The translations under genes were made by a program, and so were the position numbers. Shown piece after piece: positions 19,070-31,232 of a DNA stretch of 64,000 bases. Numbering within the stretch: position 1 is the first letter of the stretch; every line of letters starts with the position of its first letter. Source of the DNA: Lyophyllum atratum (Eukaryota; Basidiomycota; Agaricomycetes; Agaricales; Lyophyllaceae); assembly GCA_014905825.1 (NCBI GenBank), contig JACGCN010000031.1:496001-560000 (forward strand), read 5' to 3'. Under the pieces are notes generated by a model. The model was not told the DNA's origin, made no database searches, and worked only from the letters and a program-made list of their open reading frames with translations.

Positions 19070-22000
19070 TCAGCAGCAGACGGGCCTGTCCCCCCTCTTC
19101 CTCCCCTCCCACCACCCCGCCCATCCATCAAAATCAAAATCCGTCTCCATCCCCCCGCGCTCCGCCTCCTTCATGCGGTAGTGCCACTCCACCACGGTAT
19201 TCACCTCTTTCTCGTTGTACCCGGGGTTCTCGGCTTTCACCTTCTCTATGCGCTTCTCCATGCGCTGGCGGAGGGTCTTGGTGGTGGTGGTTGGATGGGG
19301 AGGGGAGGTGGGAGGGAGGGTGGAGGAGGATGCATGGGGTGAAGAGTCGAGGGTATCAGAAACAGGAGGCTGTTGAATTAACGGTGATGAGTAACACATC
19401 AAATGACATTCGGGAAAGAGATACGTACCTTGGGCAAGACCTCCCGAACCAGATACACCTCGGGCTCAACGCACTCTGTGATCTCCACCGCTTTCTCCAT
19501 CCCTTTCCCTTCTCCGCCCACTGCGGTCGGGGTCGGTAGGACGATGGTGGTGGTTAGATGGGGAGGAGAGGTGGGAGGGAGGGTGGAGGAAGATGCATGG
19601 GGTGGAGACTCGAGGGTATCAGAAACAGGAGGCTATTGGATCGAGGGTGATGAGTTCAACATCGAGTGACGTTAAAAAGAAAAGAGCACATACCTTGGGC
19701 AAGACCTCCCGAACCGGATACACCTCGGGCTCAACGCACTCCGTCATCTCCACCACTTTCTCCTTCCCTTTCCCTTTCCCTTCTCCGCCCATGGGGGGTG
19801 GGGACGGTGGGACGGTGGTGGTTGTTAGATGGGGAGGAGAGGTGGGAGGGAGGGTGGAGGAAGATGCACGGGGTTCGGACTTGAAGGTATCAGAAACGGG
19901 AGGCTATTAAATCGAGGGTAGTGAGTGAACTATTGAGTTTGGACATGTAGAAAAGAGACACGTACCTTGGGCAAGACCTCCCGGACTGGATACACCTCGG
20001 GCTCAACGCACTCCGCCATCTCCACCACTATCTCCTTCCCTTTCCCTTTCCCTTCTCCGCCCACACCCTCCGGCACCACCCCACGCGCCCGATCGTCGAT
20101 TTCACTCCCACCCCTCTGAGCGTCCTCCTCGCGCTTCAAACGACTCAGAGGCCCAACGTACACCTCCCGAGGCTTCTTCTTCGTACGTGGCTTCTGCTTC
20201 CTCCGCGCGCTCTTCACCTCCCGCTTCTCCACCTTGGCATTCAGGCGCAGCTCCTCTTCCAACACGCTCGCGAGCTCCCGCAGCCCCGCTTCCATGGATA
20301 GCACATCCATGTCCTCGTCATGCTCGGGCTGGACGACGGCCGGGCGGTCGATGAGCGAGATGTGGGGTTCTAACCCAGCTTCGACCGTGTCGCCGTCTTG
20401 GATATCCCACGGGTCCCACTCCAGTTCGTGTTCAAGCTCGTCCTCCATGCCGACGAGGAAGGTCTTCAAGCCCGCCTCGATGAGGTCCCCGTCTTGGATA
20501 TCCCGGGGGTCCCACTCGAGTTCGTGTTCAAGCTCGTGCTCCAGTCCGAGGAGGAAGGTCTCCAACCCCGCTTCGACGAGGTCCCCGTCCTGCAACTCCT
20601 GTGAGTCCCAGAACAGGTTGCAGTCCTCCACGTCCGCGTCCTCTTCGTCGATGTGAAGAGGCGGCAGATACTCGTCCATCGCGGCGAAGAGAGCCGGCTC
20701 TTCGTCCAATACTGGTACCGGGGTGTTCGTTGCGGAGGAGAGGGAGAGGGAGGGGGCGGTGGTGAAGGATGCGGTGGGGGTGCTGGCGTCGGGGGATCCG
20801 AAGGAAGGGAGGGGAGGGTCGGCTTCTTCATCATCTTCTTCGGCGGTGGTGGGGGCAGAGCCAGAGGGCCCGTCATCGTCACCGACCGCGTCTTCGGAAT
20901 TAGAAGCTTCTAATGTCGTGATTTCTTCTTCTGCGGGGTGTGGTGCCGCTTCCGCAGCCTCTGCGCGACTTGCAGCTGGCGCGTCCAAGACTGGCATCAT
21001 GAGGACTCCTATAGCCACCAATCCAACTGCGGCGCGCAAAATTGTGCCCCACCTGAGCGGCGCCCCAGTACGAGTCAAGCGCGCAGTCGATACGGGCGTC
21101 GTCGTCGTGCTCGAAATGGGGTCAGCCGCCGCCGCCATCTCCGGCAGATAGGTCAATTCGGGCAAGTCCTGCATGGCATGCACCGCCCCTGATGTTTCTC
21201 CAGATCGTACACTATGTGTAGTACCAGTCAACTGCCCCCTGGTGAACATACCAAACGGTTGGACCAATAGCCTTTGTAACGCGAGCATACGGGGATGCAC
21301 ACGGAGGGATGGGGCAACGTGGATTGAGAACAGCTTACCCAGAAGCAATGTCCAAGACACGATCACGAGGAGGAGGAGGTATTCGTCGGGCAAATCGAAT
21401 GGGGCCGGAGGCAGTGAAGGGTCATCGACATCTGAGCCGGTTGAGGGAGGGTCAGGGTCGGGGTCGGGATTGGGATCGTCGTCGGGCGGGTCGTCGTCAT
21501 TATCGTTGTCTTCTTTATCGGCGCTTTTGTCGTCCTCTGGGATGCGGCTGGGAGGTGGAGGCTTGGGTGGATCACATGGGGGCTTGCGGGGTGGGGTTCT
21601 GGGGGTGAAAGTCGATCCGCGCTTGCCAGAGATGTACGCTGAACCTGTGGAAGGAGAGATGTCAGCCGTTTACAAATGGGTGAAGAGGAAGTAGAACATA
21701 CCAGCGCCGACGAGGATTCCGGCTACGGCACATGCGAGGCCGATGTACAACGGAAGGGCCGATCCGTTTCCTGCGTCGATGGGCAAGGTCGACGAGGGAG
21801 GACCGGGATCCGGAGTTGTTCGGGTAGGGGGAGGAGGTGATTGGAGACTTGTGTGGTTGACGGGGGGGAGAGCGGGGGAGGCGAAGAAGTAGTGGAGGCT
21901 GACGGTGGTGATGGCGATGAGACCGGTGACCGTCTCACGCTTGATCCTGAAGAGCCCAGCTTCACGGGATCGAGCACCAGTATGAGAAGGCTTTATGTTG

Positions 22001-22083
22001 TGTACTGTTGTGCGTAACCTTCGGCTTGAAAGCCTAGGGTATCTGCGCGTGTGCTTGCGAGTGGAAAAGTTTGTGAACCACAT
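19070..22083 (-). CDS. Family Y membrane protein, copy 2 (best intact copy)
   Basis: Exons 21702-22083, 19966-21644, 19694-19903, 19429-19632 and 19070-19369 join in frame to 924 aa. Basic N-terminus (FTNFSTRKHTRR), hydrophobic segments at about 50-70, 108-127, then YLLLLVIVSWTLLLGKLF and ILRAAVGLVAIGVLMMPV, suggesting four membrane passes. Between them is an acidic/proline linker. The long tail has three 29-residue repeats with core WDxxxxQDGDxxEAGLxxFLxG and ELEHELE joints. Exons 3 and 4 are tandem copies of the end of exon 2, all ending in VREVLPK at a GT donor; the last exon has a charged helix (RQRMEKRIEKVKAENPGY) and ends in WEGRKRGDRPVCC. Function unknown; the family is not recognised. 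Confidence 0.82.
19429..20020 (-). repeat. Three tandem exon-intron units in Y copy 2
   Basis: Units of about 265 bp: exon ends at 19429, 19694 and 19966 are near-identical (CTTGGGCAAGACCTCCCG on the plus strand), as are the following introns (59-62 bp) and the next exon starts (CCTCCxGTTTCTGATACC). The two internal exons are 210 and 204 bp, multiples of three, so the frame is kept. Confidence 0.92.
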
Positions 22084-22135
22084 TTCGTCTGTTGGGATGA
22101 TGATGGTTTCGATGAAGGAATGATCCCGGGTTCGT

Positions 22136-22255
22136 AGGGGGCTTTATAGGATGCTGAGGCTGACTGCATTCTGAGGCTGGCTGGTGGCTGACAAGGCTCG
22201 ATGAGCTCGATCATCGTGGCTGGCAGAAGGAACGCGACACGTCACGTCACGTCAC
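22136..22255 (-). promoter_or_regulatory. Promoter of Y copy 2
   Basis: Plus-strand CGCGACACGTCACGTCACGTCAC at 22233-22255 gives three TGACGTG units read towards the gene, 150 bp before the ATG. TATAAA on the minus strand at 22143-22148 lies about 60 bp before it. Both are mirrored before copy 3. Confidence 0.65.
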
Positions 22256-22792
22256 CATACCGTGACGACGCGCCGTTCAAAAATAGCGTTGACTCTCTTC
22301 CATCATGTGATGTCCTCGTCGGCGAGTCTCAATTTCCGTGTACTTTTCCATCTGAGTGGGACAATGATACCAGTGAGTGGACCGTTCCCAAAGTCATCAC
22401 TATTGCTTGCAGCGTTGAATTAGACCCCGATCATAGGATTTGGTATTGGTAACATGTCTACCAGGGCCCAGGACTTGCTAGAAAGTAGGTAGGCTCGTTA
22501 CGCAAAAGTGCGCCGTTCAATTCCAAGCCCATCACATAGCCTTCGACGTCCCCCATAAGCTCTTGGTCAGTTACTGATACACTGAGCTAACAGCTTTTCA
22601 TAAGTTTTGTTTGTCAGTATAGTCACAAACGCAGTGCAGCCAAAAGATTTTCCATTTGTATTATCGTCCAATTTCTGCTTTCGAATCGTTACAAAATCAA
22701 GGGATTTCAAGAACGTGATACTGGTACAGGTCATACTCGTACAGGTGTTTATACAACAAGGAAATAAATTTACACGTCGTCCACCAAGAATC

Positions 22793-23326
22793 TCATCGTT
22801 GAAGCCTGCTGATAAATCCATTCAGCTCGCACCCAGGACAGCACCCGCCCATATCCATATCCAAGTCAAATCCACCATCCCAGTCATCCCCACCATCCCA
22901 TTCGTACCCGCCCTCCAAATCATACTCCCCTTCCAAGTCATGATAGCCTTCCAACTCATACTCGGGCTCCATGTCATAGAAGTCATATCCGTCATCCGAG
23001 TCAATTCCAACATCTACATTTAGATACCCACCATCATCGGTGTCGGTAGCGTCGCCGTCGTCGCTGTTTACGATGATCACGATGACGGAGTTAGACGTCA
23101 TCCCCGGGGTCGAAGGGGTGGCGAAAGGGTGGCTGGAGGCTGGGACGGGACTCGTGCCAGGGAATATGGAGGAACTGGGCTCGACGAGCATGACAATTCT
23201 GGACTCTGCGATAGGAGCATTTATTGTATGCTGCCCAGATGGCGCAGGAGGGAGGCTGGGTGTGGTTTCGTCACCACGGGCTGCTCCGTCGAGTCGTTCG
23301 GTTGTAGAAGGTGTGGTGTTGCTCAT
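22793..23326 (-). CDS. Family X2 acidic protein (177 aa)
   Basis: One exon. The first 45 residues match the start of family X (MSNTTPSTTERLDGA, HTINAPIAES). The central XPA-like part of X is absent; instead come VIVIIVNSDDGDATDTDDGGY and a long Asp/Gly/Tyr/Glu repeat. The tail GGCCPGCELNGFISRLQR matches the tail of X (CCPGCEVIGIIAMLQSRR). It looks like an internally deleted X whose two ends are retained. No signal peptide or membrane segment. Function unknown. An intact relative lies at 45434. Confidence 0.7.
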   Translation of the reverse strand: MSNTTPSTTERLDGAARGDETTPSLPPAPSGQHTINAPIAESRIVMLVEPSSSIFPGTSPVPASSHPFATPSTPGMTSNSVIVIIVNSDDGDATDTDDGGYLNVDVGIDSDDGYDFYDMEPEYELEGYHDLEGEYDLEGGYEWDGGDDWDGGFDLDMDMGGCCPGCELNGFISRLQR

Positions 23327-23633
23327 TTCGGAAGAGGGATGGTGGTGAGCACTGAGGGTAGGCGGAGCGTAGACCTGGTGGATGGATGGGCTTGCGCGAC
23401 TGCGTTTTATACCCGGTTGTGGTCGTCCCTAAATTTGCCATCGGTAACAAATCATGCCTCCTCTAGACGAGTCAGGTCTAAGACTCAGGAGCTAGGCCCG
23501 CGGACGCTCCCTATATGTTCGGCGAGACTCTTGGATATTTGTGGCAGAAAATTATCAAATGCCCGGCGGTATATAGGGGATTTGAGGGAAACTCCTGGGA
23601 ACCTTCGGCGCCGATATTGGGGACTTTGCGTCC

Positions 23634-23945
23634 CATTCAACAAGATAATAATGTTACACGTCTTCAGACCAAGCATCTCCTTTTGCTCCTTGCTATAATT
23701 CCTACCACTCCGCATGCCCGTAACAGCCCTCGACCCGGTCGTCGCAACCCGGTCGTCCACATCTGCGTCAGGGCCAGCTAAACCCGTATTTGGTATGCCA
23801 GGTGGGCCCACGGCAATTACAGCGTACTGTGTCGTTACGGGGCGGATTTCGGCGGGCGCTTAGCGGGGCCAGGTCTTTCCTTCCCATTGTGCATGTCCCG
23901 AAGCTAGCTTCGAAGTTTTTGAGGCCGGGAAACATCTGTGAGGGG
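23634..23945 (-). pseudogene. Family X last-exon relic
   Basis: Matches the end of X' (16474-16770): CAGCCTCAAAAACTTCGAAG, GGCCCCGCTAAGCGCCC and the downstream AATTCCTACCxCTCCGCA. The frame is broken and the rest of the gene is absent. Confidence 0.75.
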
Positions 23946-24091
23946 TACTCGAACCGCTTCTCACCCACGTCATTCAAAAGCCAAGTCATCAAGACGTCAA
24001 ACAAAGATAGTGAGAGTCGGTAGCCAGAGAAATTTTAGTACAGGTGGGTTTGCTAAAACGTTGATGAATACAAGTTGATGCCATGAGTCAC

Positions 24092-24898
24092 CTAGAACCC
24101 GTTCAAAAATTGTTCCCAATGACTTTTCACCAGCATCTTGAAGGCGAGTAAGCGCTTGAGCGCGACTTTTCTATATTCAAGATTTTCCATGCCTTCGCTG
24201 ATGGTCGGGGCGTGTGCTCTGGTCGTAACACACCTGAGGACTTGAGTTTGAGTCGCAGGGTATTGGCCCAAAATGATGGCGTCGCTTAGACTCTGCGTGA
24301 CAGGGACAAGATAGAAGGTAGGGCGGGTACCGGTCATAGTAATGCAAGGGACGATCGTGGCGTCTAGGGGAGGGACGCCGCTCGCTTCTCGTTTGGCGTT
24401 GTTGGACTGAAAAGCTGCTATTGCCTCTCCCACAACCTCCGCTTCTGGGCTAATCTTGAAGATCGTCTTGTCCTGGAGGAGTACGAGCAAGACAAGCCTG
24501 GGGCGATACAGCAGGCACACGTCCGTCTCTGCAACCCGATTTTCATCGCCGCAGATGGTGAGAGGGATGATATAACGCGTTACTACAGTGGTTTGGCGCT
24601 CGTTGAACCCTAGCAGCTTCAGAGTCTCCGCTGCGAAATTGTAGATATCACTCTCTTGAGTGGCCTTCGTAGCAAGATAGAGATATCCCAGATAATCGGC
24701 AACAGCATCGGAAATGTTGGGGTCGTCCGAATCGGGAGAGGAATTGAGGATGGCAGGGTCAATGTGGTCGAGTGACGGGTCTGCGCCTTGGCGGAAGAAT
24801 TCATCGGGGGGGATAGATGAGATGGTGATGTTGTATGCGAGGAGATCGCTAGTGTTCCAGTCGCTAGCCGACTTGGCAGATCGAATAGCATTGGCCAT
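24092..24898 (-). CDS. Family Z PD-(D/E)XK-like protein, copy 1 (268 aa)
   Basis: Single exon. The pattern resembles a large agaricomycete family of unknown proteins with a restriction-endonuclease-like fold: Glu91 in FAAETLKLLGF, Asp126 in VAETDVCLLY, strand LVLLVLLQDK with Lys144, and helix EAIAAFQSNN with Gln164. The usual acidic residue two before the lysine is Gln142 here, so nuclease activity is doubtful. The C-terminal half (ITMTGTRPTFYLVPVT, LGQYPATQTQV) is also typical of that family. No targeting signal seen. Nuclease fold is inference from motif spacing. Confidence 0.72.
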   Translation of the reverse strand: MANAIRSAKSASDWNTSDLLAYNITISSIPPDEFFRQGADPSLDHIDPAILNSSPDSDDPNISDAVADYLGYLYLATKATQESDIYNFAAETLKLLGFNERQTTVVTRYIIPLTICGDENRVAETDVCLLYRPRLVLLVLLQDKTIFKISPEAEVVGEAIAAFQSNNAKREASGVPPLDATIVPCITMTGTRPTFYLVPVTQSLSDAIILGQYPATQTQVLRCVTTRAHAPTISEGMENLEYRKVALKRLLAFKMLVKSHWEQFLNGF

Positions 24899-25160
24899 GA
24901 TTGGAATCTGATGATGTCGTGAGATTAATCAATCCATGCAATGCTGAACACATTGAGCCACCCACCAGAGCACCAAAAGCGCCCAACAAGGTAGAGATGG
25001 GTATCGACAAGGGGCGTTTTTTGTCTCAGGCGAGAGGAGGTGGCACAGACAGGCCTAGGGTGGCACAGCATGATGGAAAAATCACCGACAAACGTCACCG
25101 CCATGCATCGGGCCAGATTGTAAGATTAGATTAGATGTAATCATGTTATACTCGAGTAGA
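24899..25160. other. Spacer between Z and CIA1
   Basis: Z leader; the first 120 bases are conserved in the right arm (44078-44205). Nothing coding seen. Confidence 0.5.
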
Positions 25161-26443
25161 TTAGATCTGCTGTACGCTTTCTACGCTTGGACATACTCGC
25201 CATACTCGCGTTGCGCCGTCGTCCCCGGCGGTGGCGAGGAGATCGGAGAAGCCAGGACGCGGGCACCAGGCGATGGCGTTCACATCGTATACTCCGTGCG
25301 CGGAGTCGATAGACGCTATGAGCTGGTGCTTGGGAGGTGTGATGCTTTTTACGGGTTCTTGTTCTGTTGTAGGTTCCTAGAAAATGGTGTTCAGTATACG
25401 ATGGTGATAAAACGAGGGATTTCGTCGTACTGAGAGCTCCCAAACGCGGATCGAGCCATCACTCCCCGTGGTGGCCAGCCATCCGAGGTTCGTCTCCCCC
25501 GGCTTCGAAGCACCCTTCCCCACACCCCATGTAATGGAGTAAACACTCCGCTCATGTCCTCCCAGGACGAGAACGCACTCCCACCGGTGCTCTTGTGTAT
25601 GCAAGCGCTTCCAGACGCGCACGGTACGGTCGTCTGAGGAGGAGGCGAGGTACCGTCCGTTTGGGGAGAAAGCCAGGGACCATACGGTGGAGGTGTGCCC
25701 TGTGAGGGTGGCAAAACAGAACCAATCGTCGGAGGGGTCATCAACGTAGAGCTTTATGGTGTCGTCGTAGGAGGCCGAGGCCAGAATCTGTGGGGGGTGA
25801 AGGTGAACATGGGTGACGAGACCTGGGGGAGATGGAATAGCAGACCTCTTCTGTGGGATGCCAGGCGACGCATTTGACGTCTTGACTGTGGTCCATTAGC
25901 ACGCCCATGCACTCAAAGTCCGCGTCCGGATGAACTGACCGTGATCAGATCAGTGTGAGCAAGGGAGTTCGATAACACGACAGAGAAGGACGCACCTTCC
26001 CAGATCCACACGGTCTTATCCCGGCTGCAGCTCGCGAGCAGCGTACCTGTGCTTGAGTAAGCAACGCTCTTGCACTCTGTCTCATGGCCCTCTAGCTGAC
26101 TTGCGCACTCCCACTCCGAGGTGTTATCGCCCTCCTGCTCCCATATGCCGATGTTCGAGTCGAACGACGCCGTGGCAAGCGTTTGCCCAGACGGAGCCCA
26201 TGCTATCGCGCGTACAGCCTTGGTGTGTCCAGTGGCGATCGTGGAGACGTGCGTGAACTCCGGGACGGTATCAGAGGAATCAGAGGGAGAAGCAGGGGAG
26301 TAGGCATACATCCGCACGGTTTTATCGGAAGAGCAGGAGGCAAGAAGGGGGCGGGTAGGGTTCCATGCGATGTTCCAGGCGCGCTCCGAGTGGCCTGGAA
26401 GCGTGCATAGCGGCTGGAGCGTGTACGGATGGTCGACGTTCAT
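25161..26443 (-). CDS. CIA1: Cytosolic iron-sulfur assembly protein CIA1 (WD40)
   Basis: WD40 propeller subunit of the CIA targeting complex (CIA1-CIA2-MMS19), which hands Fe-S clusters to cytosolic and nuclear proteins. Exons 25996-26443, 25846-25934, 25431-25787 and 25161-25376 give 369 aa. The N-terminus PLCTLPGHSERAWNIAWNP is typical of the family, and seven GH...WD-type blades can be followed: DKTVRMYAY, FDSNIGIWEQ, DKTVWIWEG, DDTIKLYV, DDRTVRVWKR, DGSIRVWEL, DDGATRVWRV. Divergent from snurportin, about 128 bp apart. The last exon and part of exon 3 are duplicated at 41590-41911. Confidence 0.93.
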
Positions 26444-26571
26444 CTGGGGGAGGTGCAGCGTGACGGGTGACGGGGTGACGACATCAGATAATAATGACGA
26501 AACCCCCGGCTAGGGTTAGGGTCCCGCTTGCTGCCAAATCTTGCCATTCGACACGTTCCTCCGCATTCACT

Positions 26572-28379
26572 ATGACCTCTACATCGATTAGGCCCGTCGA
26601 GATGGGCAGGCCGCCCAACTTGTTCGCCGCACGCAAAACGTCGTACAAGCTGCCCCCGACGACGATCACTGATAAACTTGTCTCACAGGAGTCTCGGCGC
26701 AACAAGGTCGGCCATCACTATTTCATCGCTCACTGGCCCGCCACTCAACGTTATATATGTGCAATTTCAGGCGCTGGAGGAGCAGAAACGCGTGCGTCAC
26801 CCCGCGCTCTAAGTGAGTATCTAGGCTGAGTCGCACATGCATGTAGCGCCGCGCACAGCGAATAGACTCGTCTCGCCAACTAGACCAGTTCGCGGACATG
26901 ACCCTTGGGATCTCGGAGGACGAGGCCGAGGCCGAAGAAGAGGAGCAGGGAGGACCTGCGCCTGGATCTGTGGCGCAATATGCGGGAATGCTACGGCAAG
27001 AGGTAGATCCAAGGTCCATAGCGACACATGTCGCTCCAGCAGCCACCTCGTTCAGCCCTTCCATGTCCCTCATGTCTGCACCTACGACAGAAGCAGATTA
27101 CGAGCAAGGGCCGTCGAGGGCAAAGCAGCCTCCCCCTTCCAAAAAGAAGAAGAAACGCCGGACTAAAAACAAGCCAAATAAATGGGCTGACCGCTGCATG
27201 TACGCCGAGCTCCTCGAGATGGCGCCTGCTGGCGACTCGTGGGATGGCGCGGATGGGCTGCCGAACGATTTGGAGAGTGGGTGGGTTGCAGTCGGCCCTG
27301 TACCTGTGGGGAAGAGGTGCTTAGCTGTCTCACAGGCAGCGGTGGGGGTGCCCGGGACAGGTACGTCTCTCCCTCTTTCGTTCTCTGCGAATTCAACTAC
27401 GTGCTATAAATGCTGAATCCTTTGCACAGTCCCGCACACTACCCTCCGTTCCCGTCTCCTTGGCAAGATCCTCATCCCCCGCTTCCCCTCCGCGCTACCC
27501 GCACATACGGTCCTCGATTGTATCCTTGATGCGAACTGGCGCGAGAACGGTATTCTCCACGTGCTGGATGTCGTCAAGTGGAAGGGGCAGGATATCAGCG
27601 AATGTGAATCTGCTTTCCGGTACGTAGCCCGCCGCCTTCCTTTCTTCAGATGCCACATTCTTATTCGTTGATATCAGCTTCTGGTGGCGGGACACGCGCC
27701 TTGCGGAGCTCGCACTGACTAACCCGCCCGCACCCCCAGCACCTTCCACACACGAGGACGTGACCGAGACCCAGATCCCGACAGATGGTGCCGGGTACCA
27801 GTTCCCGTACCCGACGACCTTCGCACCCATCCCATACTATACGGACACGACCCTCCCTGCACTCCTCAAACACGTCGTCCCCGCCTCCCGTGCATCCCGC
27901 GCCATGTCCGTTACCCTCCCCCACCCCGACTCGCCCGCGTTCAGTTTCGGCATCGGCGCAAGTGCGGGTGGGGAGGGCATGGAGGTGGAGGAGCGGCAGT
28001 GGGAGTTCGGGAAGGGGTATGTGCAGACGGAGGCGAGGGTTGAGGCGGATGGGCTGTTGTTGTATGTTAAGGAGGCGAGCTATGAGGCTGGGACAAGCCC
28101 TTTGAGTAGTTGGATTCCGATTGTGGGGTATGAGGAAGGGTATGATGAGAGGCAGGGGCAGGGGCAGGGGCAAGGGAAAGGAGGGGAGGGGCCCTTGGAT
28201 CTTTTTCAGAGGTGTGTGTTTTCTATTTGATGTGGATGAGGTGGTGAAGTGATGATATTTTTTCTTCGTGGTGATGTAGATTGGTTCATCGGAGGTTGGT
28301 GCGAGGGCAGGGCGGTGGGAGTGGAGATGCTACTGCTACTGCTACTGCGGTGGAGGTGGACATGGAAATGGATCTGTAA
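26572..28379 (+). CDS. SNUPN: Snurportin-1 (m3G-cap import adaptor)
   Basis: Adaptor that binds the trimethylguanosine cap of spliceosomal snRNPs and importin-beta. Exons 26572-26706, 26771-26791, 26859-27360, 27430-27619, 27678-28211 and 28280-28379 join in frame to 493 aa. A basic importin-beta-binding-like segment (SRRNK-ALEEQKR) spans exons 1-2. The cap-binding part shows HTVLDCILDANW, LHVLDVVKWKGQD, FRFWWRDTRL and ADGLLLYVKEASYEAGTSPL, closely following the animal protein. An upstream ATG at 26494 is in frame but lies 50 bp from the CIA1 start, so 26572 is preferred. Exon 2 is only 21 bp. The tail is low-complexity (Gly/Gln, then DATATATA). Confidence 0.88.
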
Positions 28380-28626
28380 ACTCTGATAGCCAAGTGTAGC
28401 AGAGCATGTACGTCATGATTGCGACTATTTCTGCATGATGAACATTTCTCCACTTTCTAAAGTCAGGTAAAACTCTGAAAATGACTGGGGTTTTAGACGC
28501 ATGTTGAAGCCCATTTCATGGCCAGGATGTCTTTCCAATGAAGATATGGTTATATTCGTAAAACAACAAGGAGGCATCGATGGGTATGCAGATGCCTGAA
28601 AAAGTATAGTACAGAGTGTACAGTGG

Positions 28627-31232
28627 CTAGATCAATGAATATCGTTCCTGGGATCGTCGCAGCATCAGTGCATGCATAGGAACGTCAAGAGGAGCACGTA
28701 CACGTAGACCACTGCCCTTCAGTTGCAGCCAGGGAACGACGAGGAGGAAGAGACCAGTGACGATTCTAGGCGTGCGTGAGTTCGGGTTTCATCGTGGAGA
28801 CAGAGGTAGACTTACGCAGCTTCGACTCCGAAGGTTTGCAGAGCGCCGTGCTTCGCAGCCCATGGAACTTGGAAGTATGCCACGGCAAAACCTAGAGGAT
28901 AGAAGATAGTCGATACTTATTCCTCCTATGGAAAAGGATCTACGCACCTCCCAAGGTTCGAGCCAGATTGATGAGGGCGCTCACTTCGCCCTATCGAGAA
29001 TATGCGTCAGTAATATGCAACAGGGGTACGGAAAGGGCGTAAACGCACCTGGTGTTTGGGGAAACAATCGTTCAGGTACGCATAGACCGCCACGGTATTG
29101 ATCATGATCGCCATTTCAGCAATGCCCCAGCCTATAATAACTGCACCGACGCTCAAATGCTTCTGGAAGGCTGCGCCCAGAACGAGGAAGCCACAGACGT
29201 AAAGCGGGATGGCGATATAGCAGGCCCTGCGGGGATTGGAATTAGATGCCTAGCCGTCATGCTGGGTGGGAAGGAGGTATGCTACCAGAGTCGGCTTTCG
29301 GCCTCGAAGACACCCTTGTTCCGGCGGATACTGACGTTCATGATGTAGTCGTTCGTGTATCGACCGACGAGCTCGCCTAGGAGGACGGAGACCTGGGGAC
29401 ATGGTCAGAATCGCTCTGAAGGAGGGAAGCGTGGCGAAGTACGATGGGGGTCGCGTAGAGGCCGGCGATTATCGTTGCGTTGAACTTGTACCCCACTGGC
29501 GGATCTTCGCCAAGGAACACGGCGTTGGTGACCTAGTTCAATGATTGATAGATCCATAAGCATGCCGATGGTCATGTAAGGTCGTGCGACGTACATTGAT
29601 TCCGATTCCGAAACCGAAGAGGAGGCCCTGCGGATAGTTTTAGTTGGTGTTTCCGGCAGAAAACTTGGGAAAGGAACGCGCCTCGAAAAGGAGGATAGAT
29701 ATGACGTGGGGTCGCCAGATGACATGGAGCTGCGACATGATAGCGGGTGCCCATTGCGTCCTGTACTTGGCCATCTTGAGACCAGTGATGCCGACAAGAG
29801 TCTCGATACGGTAGCGGAGACCGGTCGTGGGGCGCGGAGGGACAGGTTTGAGTGTGCGGTCGTACATTCTAGGAGAAGTTTTTAATCGGAAAGGATCGTA
29901 AGAGACTATGCCAGGAGGGTTCTCACGTCTCTTCCATGAAGAATGTGATTAGGAAGACCACAACTGCAGAGTACATACAGCCGGTCCCATATGCCCATCG
30001 CCAGTTTTGACGTGCAACGAGGAAGCCAAAGGCAAAAGGTGAGAGGAAGGGCGACACGATGAAGCCCATCGTCCAGATATTGAGCTTTGTTCGGCGTCAT
30101 TGAGATGATACTATCAACGTAAGCTTTATACGACAAACCTTGCGAGCTTGGAGATGGAAGGGGTATAGGTCTGTCACGATGTATAAACCCTTTCGTGCTA
30201 TGTGAGCAGAAGGTCAAGTAGTAATGAACTGAGCACATACTGTAACTTGAGGGGCCGTTCTAAAGAAAACCATCCGCGTTAGCACAGATGCACTTGAGCA
30301 CTTATAATCGACATTACCCAAAGAATGCAGTCAAGCAGCGCATTGCTATATGCAGTTGTTTCGGTGAATCACCGCGATAGGCCAGGACGGAAGATGGACT
30401 TGCCTGTGAATGTCTTCAGATTAGGCGCAAATGTAGCACCAATCAAGAATGCTAGGGCCAGAACCTTTCGACTTTGAAAGTCAGTACTTTGCTTGAGAGA
30501 ACCCAATACAACGAACCTGAGACCAGAAAAGAACAGGCAGCCGTCCGTAGCGCTTAACAAACACAATTGCGACAACACCACCCCAACCTGTATAGGCGTA
30601 CGTTATGAATGAAATATCCTAATTGCATGGATGCCAGAGAACGAACCTAGCAGAAATATACTCCAGCTAGAACCGTTTGGTCAGAATATAATCGTTAACC
30701 ATGTCCAAAAACGACGCACTTTGACGTCAAGTTATTGATAACACCAGGAGTCGTATCGTATTGCCGCGCTAGTGCAAAAATCGCGGCGATACCTGGATGC
30801 AGCACCATCGTCAGACTTCGCATAACAGCTGGTTCCGACGCGTCTCTGACCTATTCCTGAGTCGAAATCTGGAACAATCGCAGCCAGGGTAACGATGAAC
30901 AGCAGCAAGTTCTTCCGGCGGTCACTCCAGTTCTGGGGGTCTAGGTCTGAGTCATGCGGTTGAGGCCATAGCACTTTGGTCCCATCTGCAGAGAGCTTGA
31001 GTTTCGAGGCTACGGCTTCTCCGAATTCAACCTTGGCTTCCCTAGAAAACAGAGTTGAATGTCATCATGGTCAGAGTGGAAGGAGAAGTGAGTAGCGTGG
31101 CACATACTGCGGGTCGATGACGAGCCGGCCTGCCCGTTTTTCATGGAAAGAAGAGAGATCGATATCACTCCCATTCGAGCGTGCCTCGACCTGCTCTGTG
31201 CTGTCGTGTTTCTCCGCTGAACCTGAGGACAT
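28627..31232 (-). CDS. MFS transporter, DHA1-like, copy 1
   Basis: Proton-coupled membrane carrier of the major facilitator superfamily, about 12 membrane segments, with at least ten short introns. The cytosolic N-terminus (SSGSAEKHDSTEQ) is followed by the fungal DHA1 signature WPQPHDSDLDPQNWSDRRKN. Other segments: PDFDSGIGIAAIFALARQY, VKRYGRLPVLFWSQ (motif A loop), LYIVTDLYPFHLQARK, SPFAFGFLVARQNWRWAYG, GLRYRIETLVGITGLKMAKY, SVLLGELVGRYTNDY, EVSALINLARTLGGFAVAYF. Stop TAG at 28627. The substrate is unknown. Tandem paralogue next door. Confidence 0.85.

Larger units (their letters stand above)
18870..25490 (-). repeat. Inverted segmental duplication, left arm
   Basis: Read on the minus strand, this arm gives CIA1 tail, Z, X2, Y and the Y 3' flank. 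It matches 41590-49525 on the plus strand in the same order, including intergenic DNA (for instance the Z leader with GTTCAGCATTGCA, and GTGATATAAATAAGAATAATAT after Y). CIA1 is complete only on this side. Confidence 0.9.

Noticed and set aside
22430..22540. Possible ninth tRNA-like unit (TTGGTAACATGTCTACC, GTTCAATTCC)
   Set aside because: Acceptor ends do not pair and the T-stem is not formed; also degraded in the mirror copy near 46270-46380.
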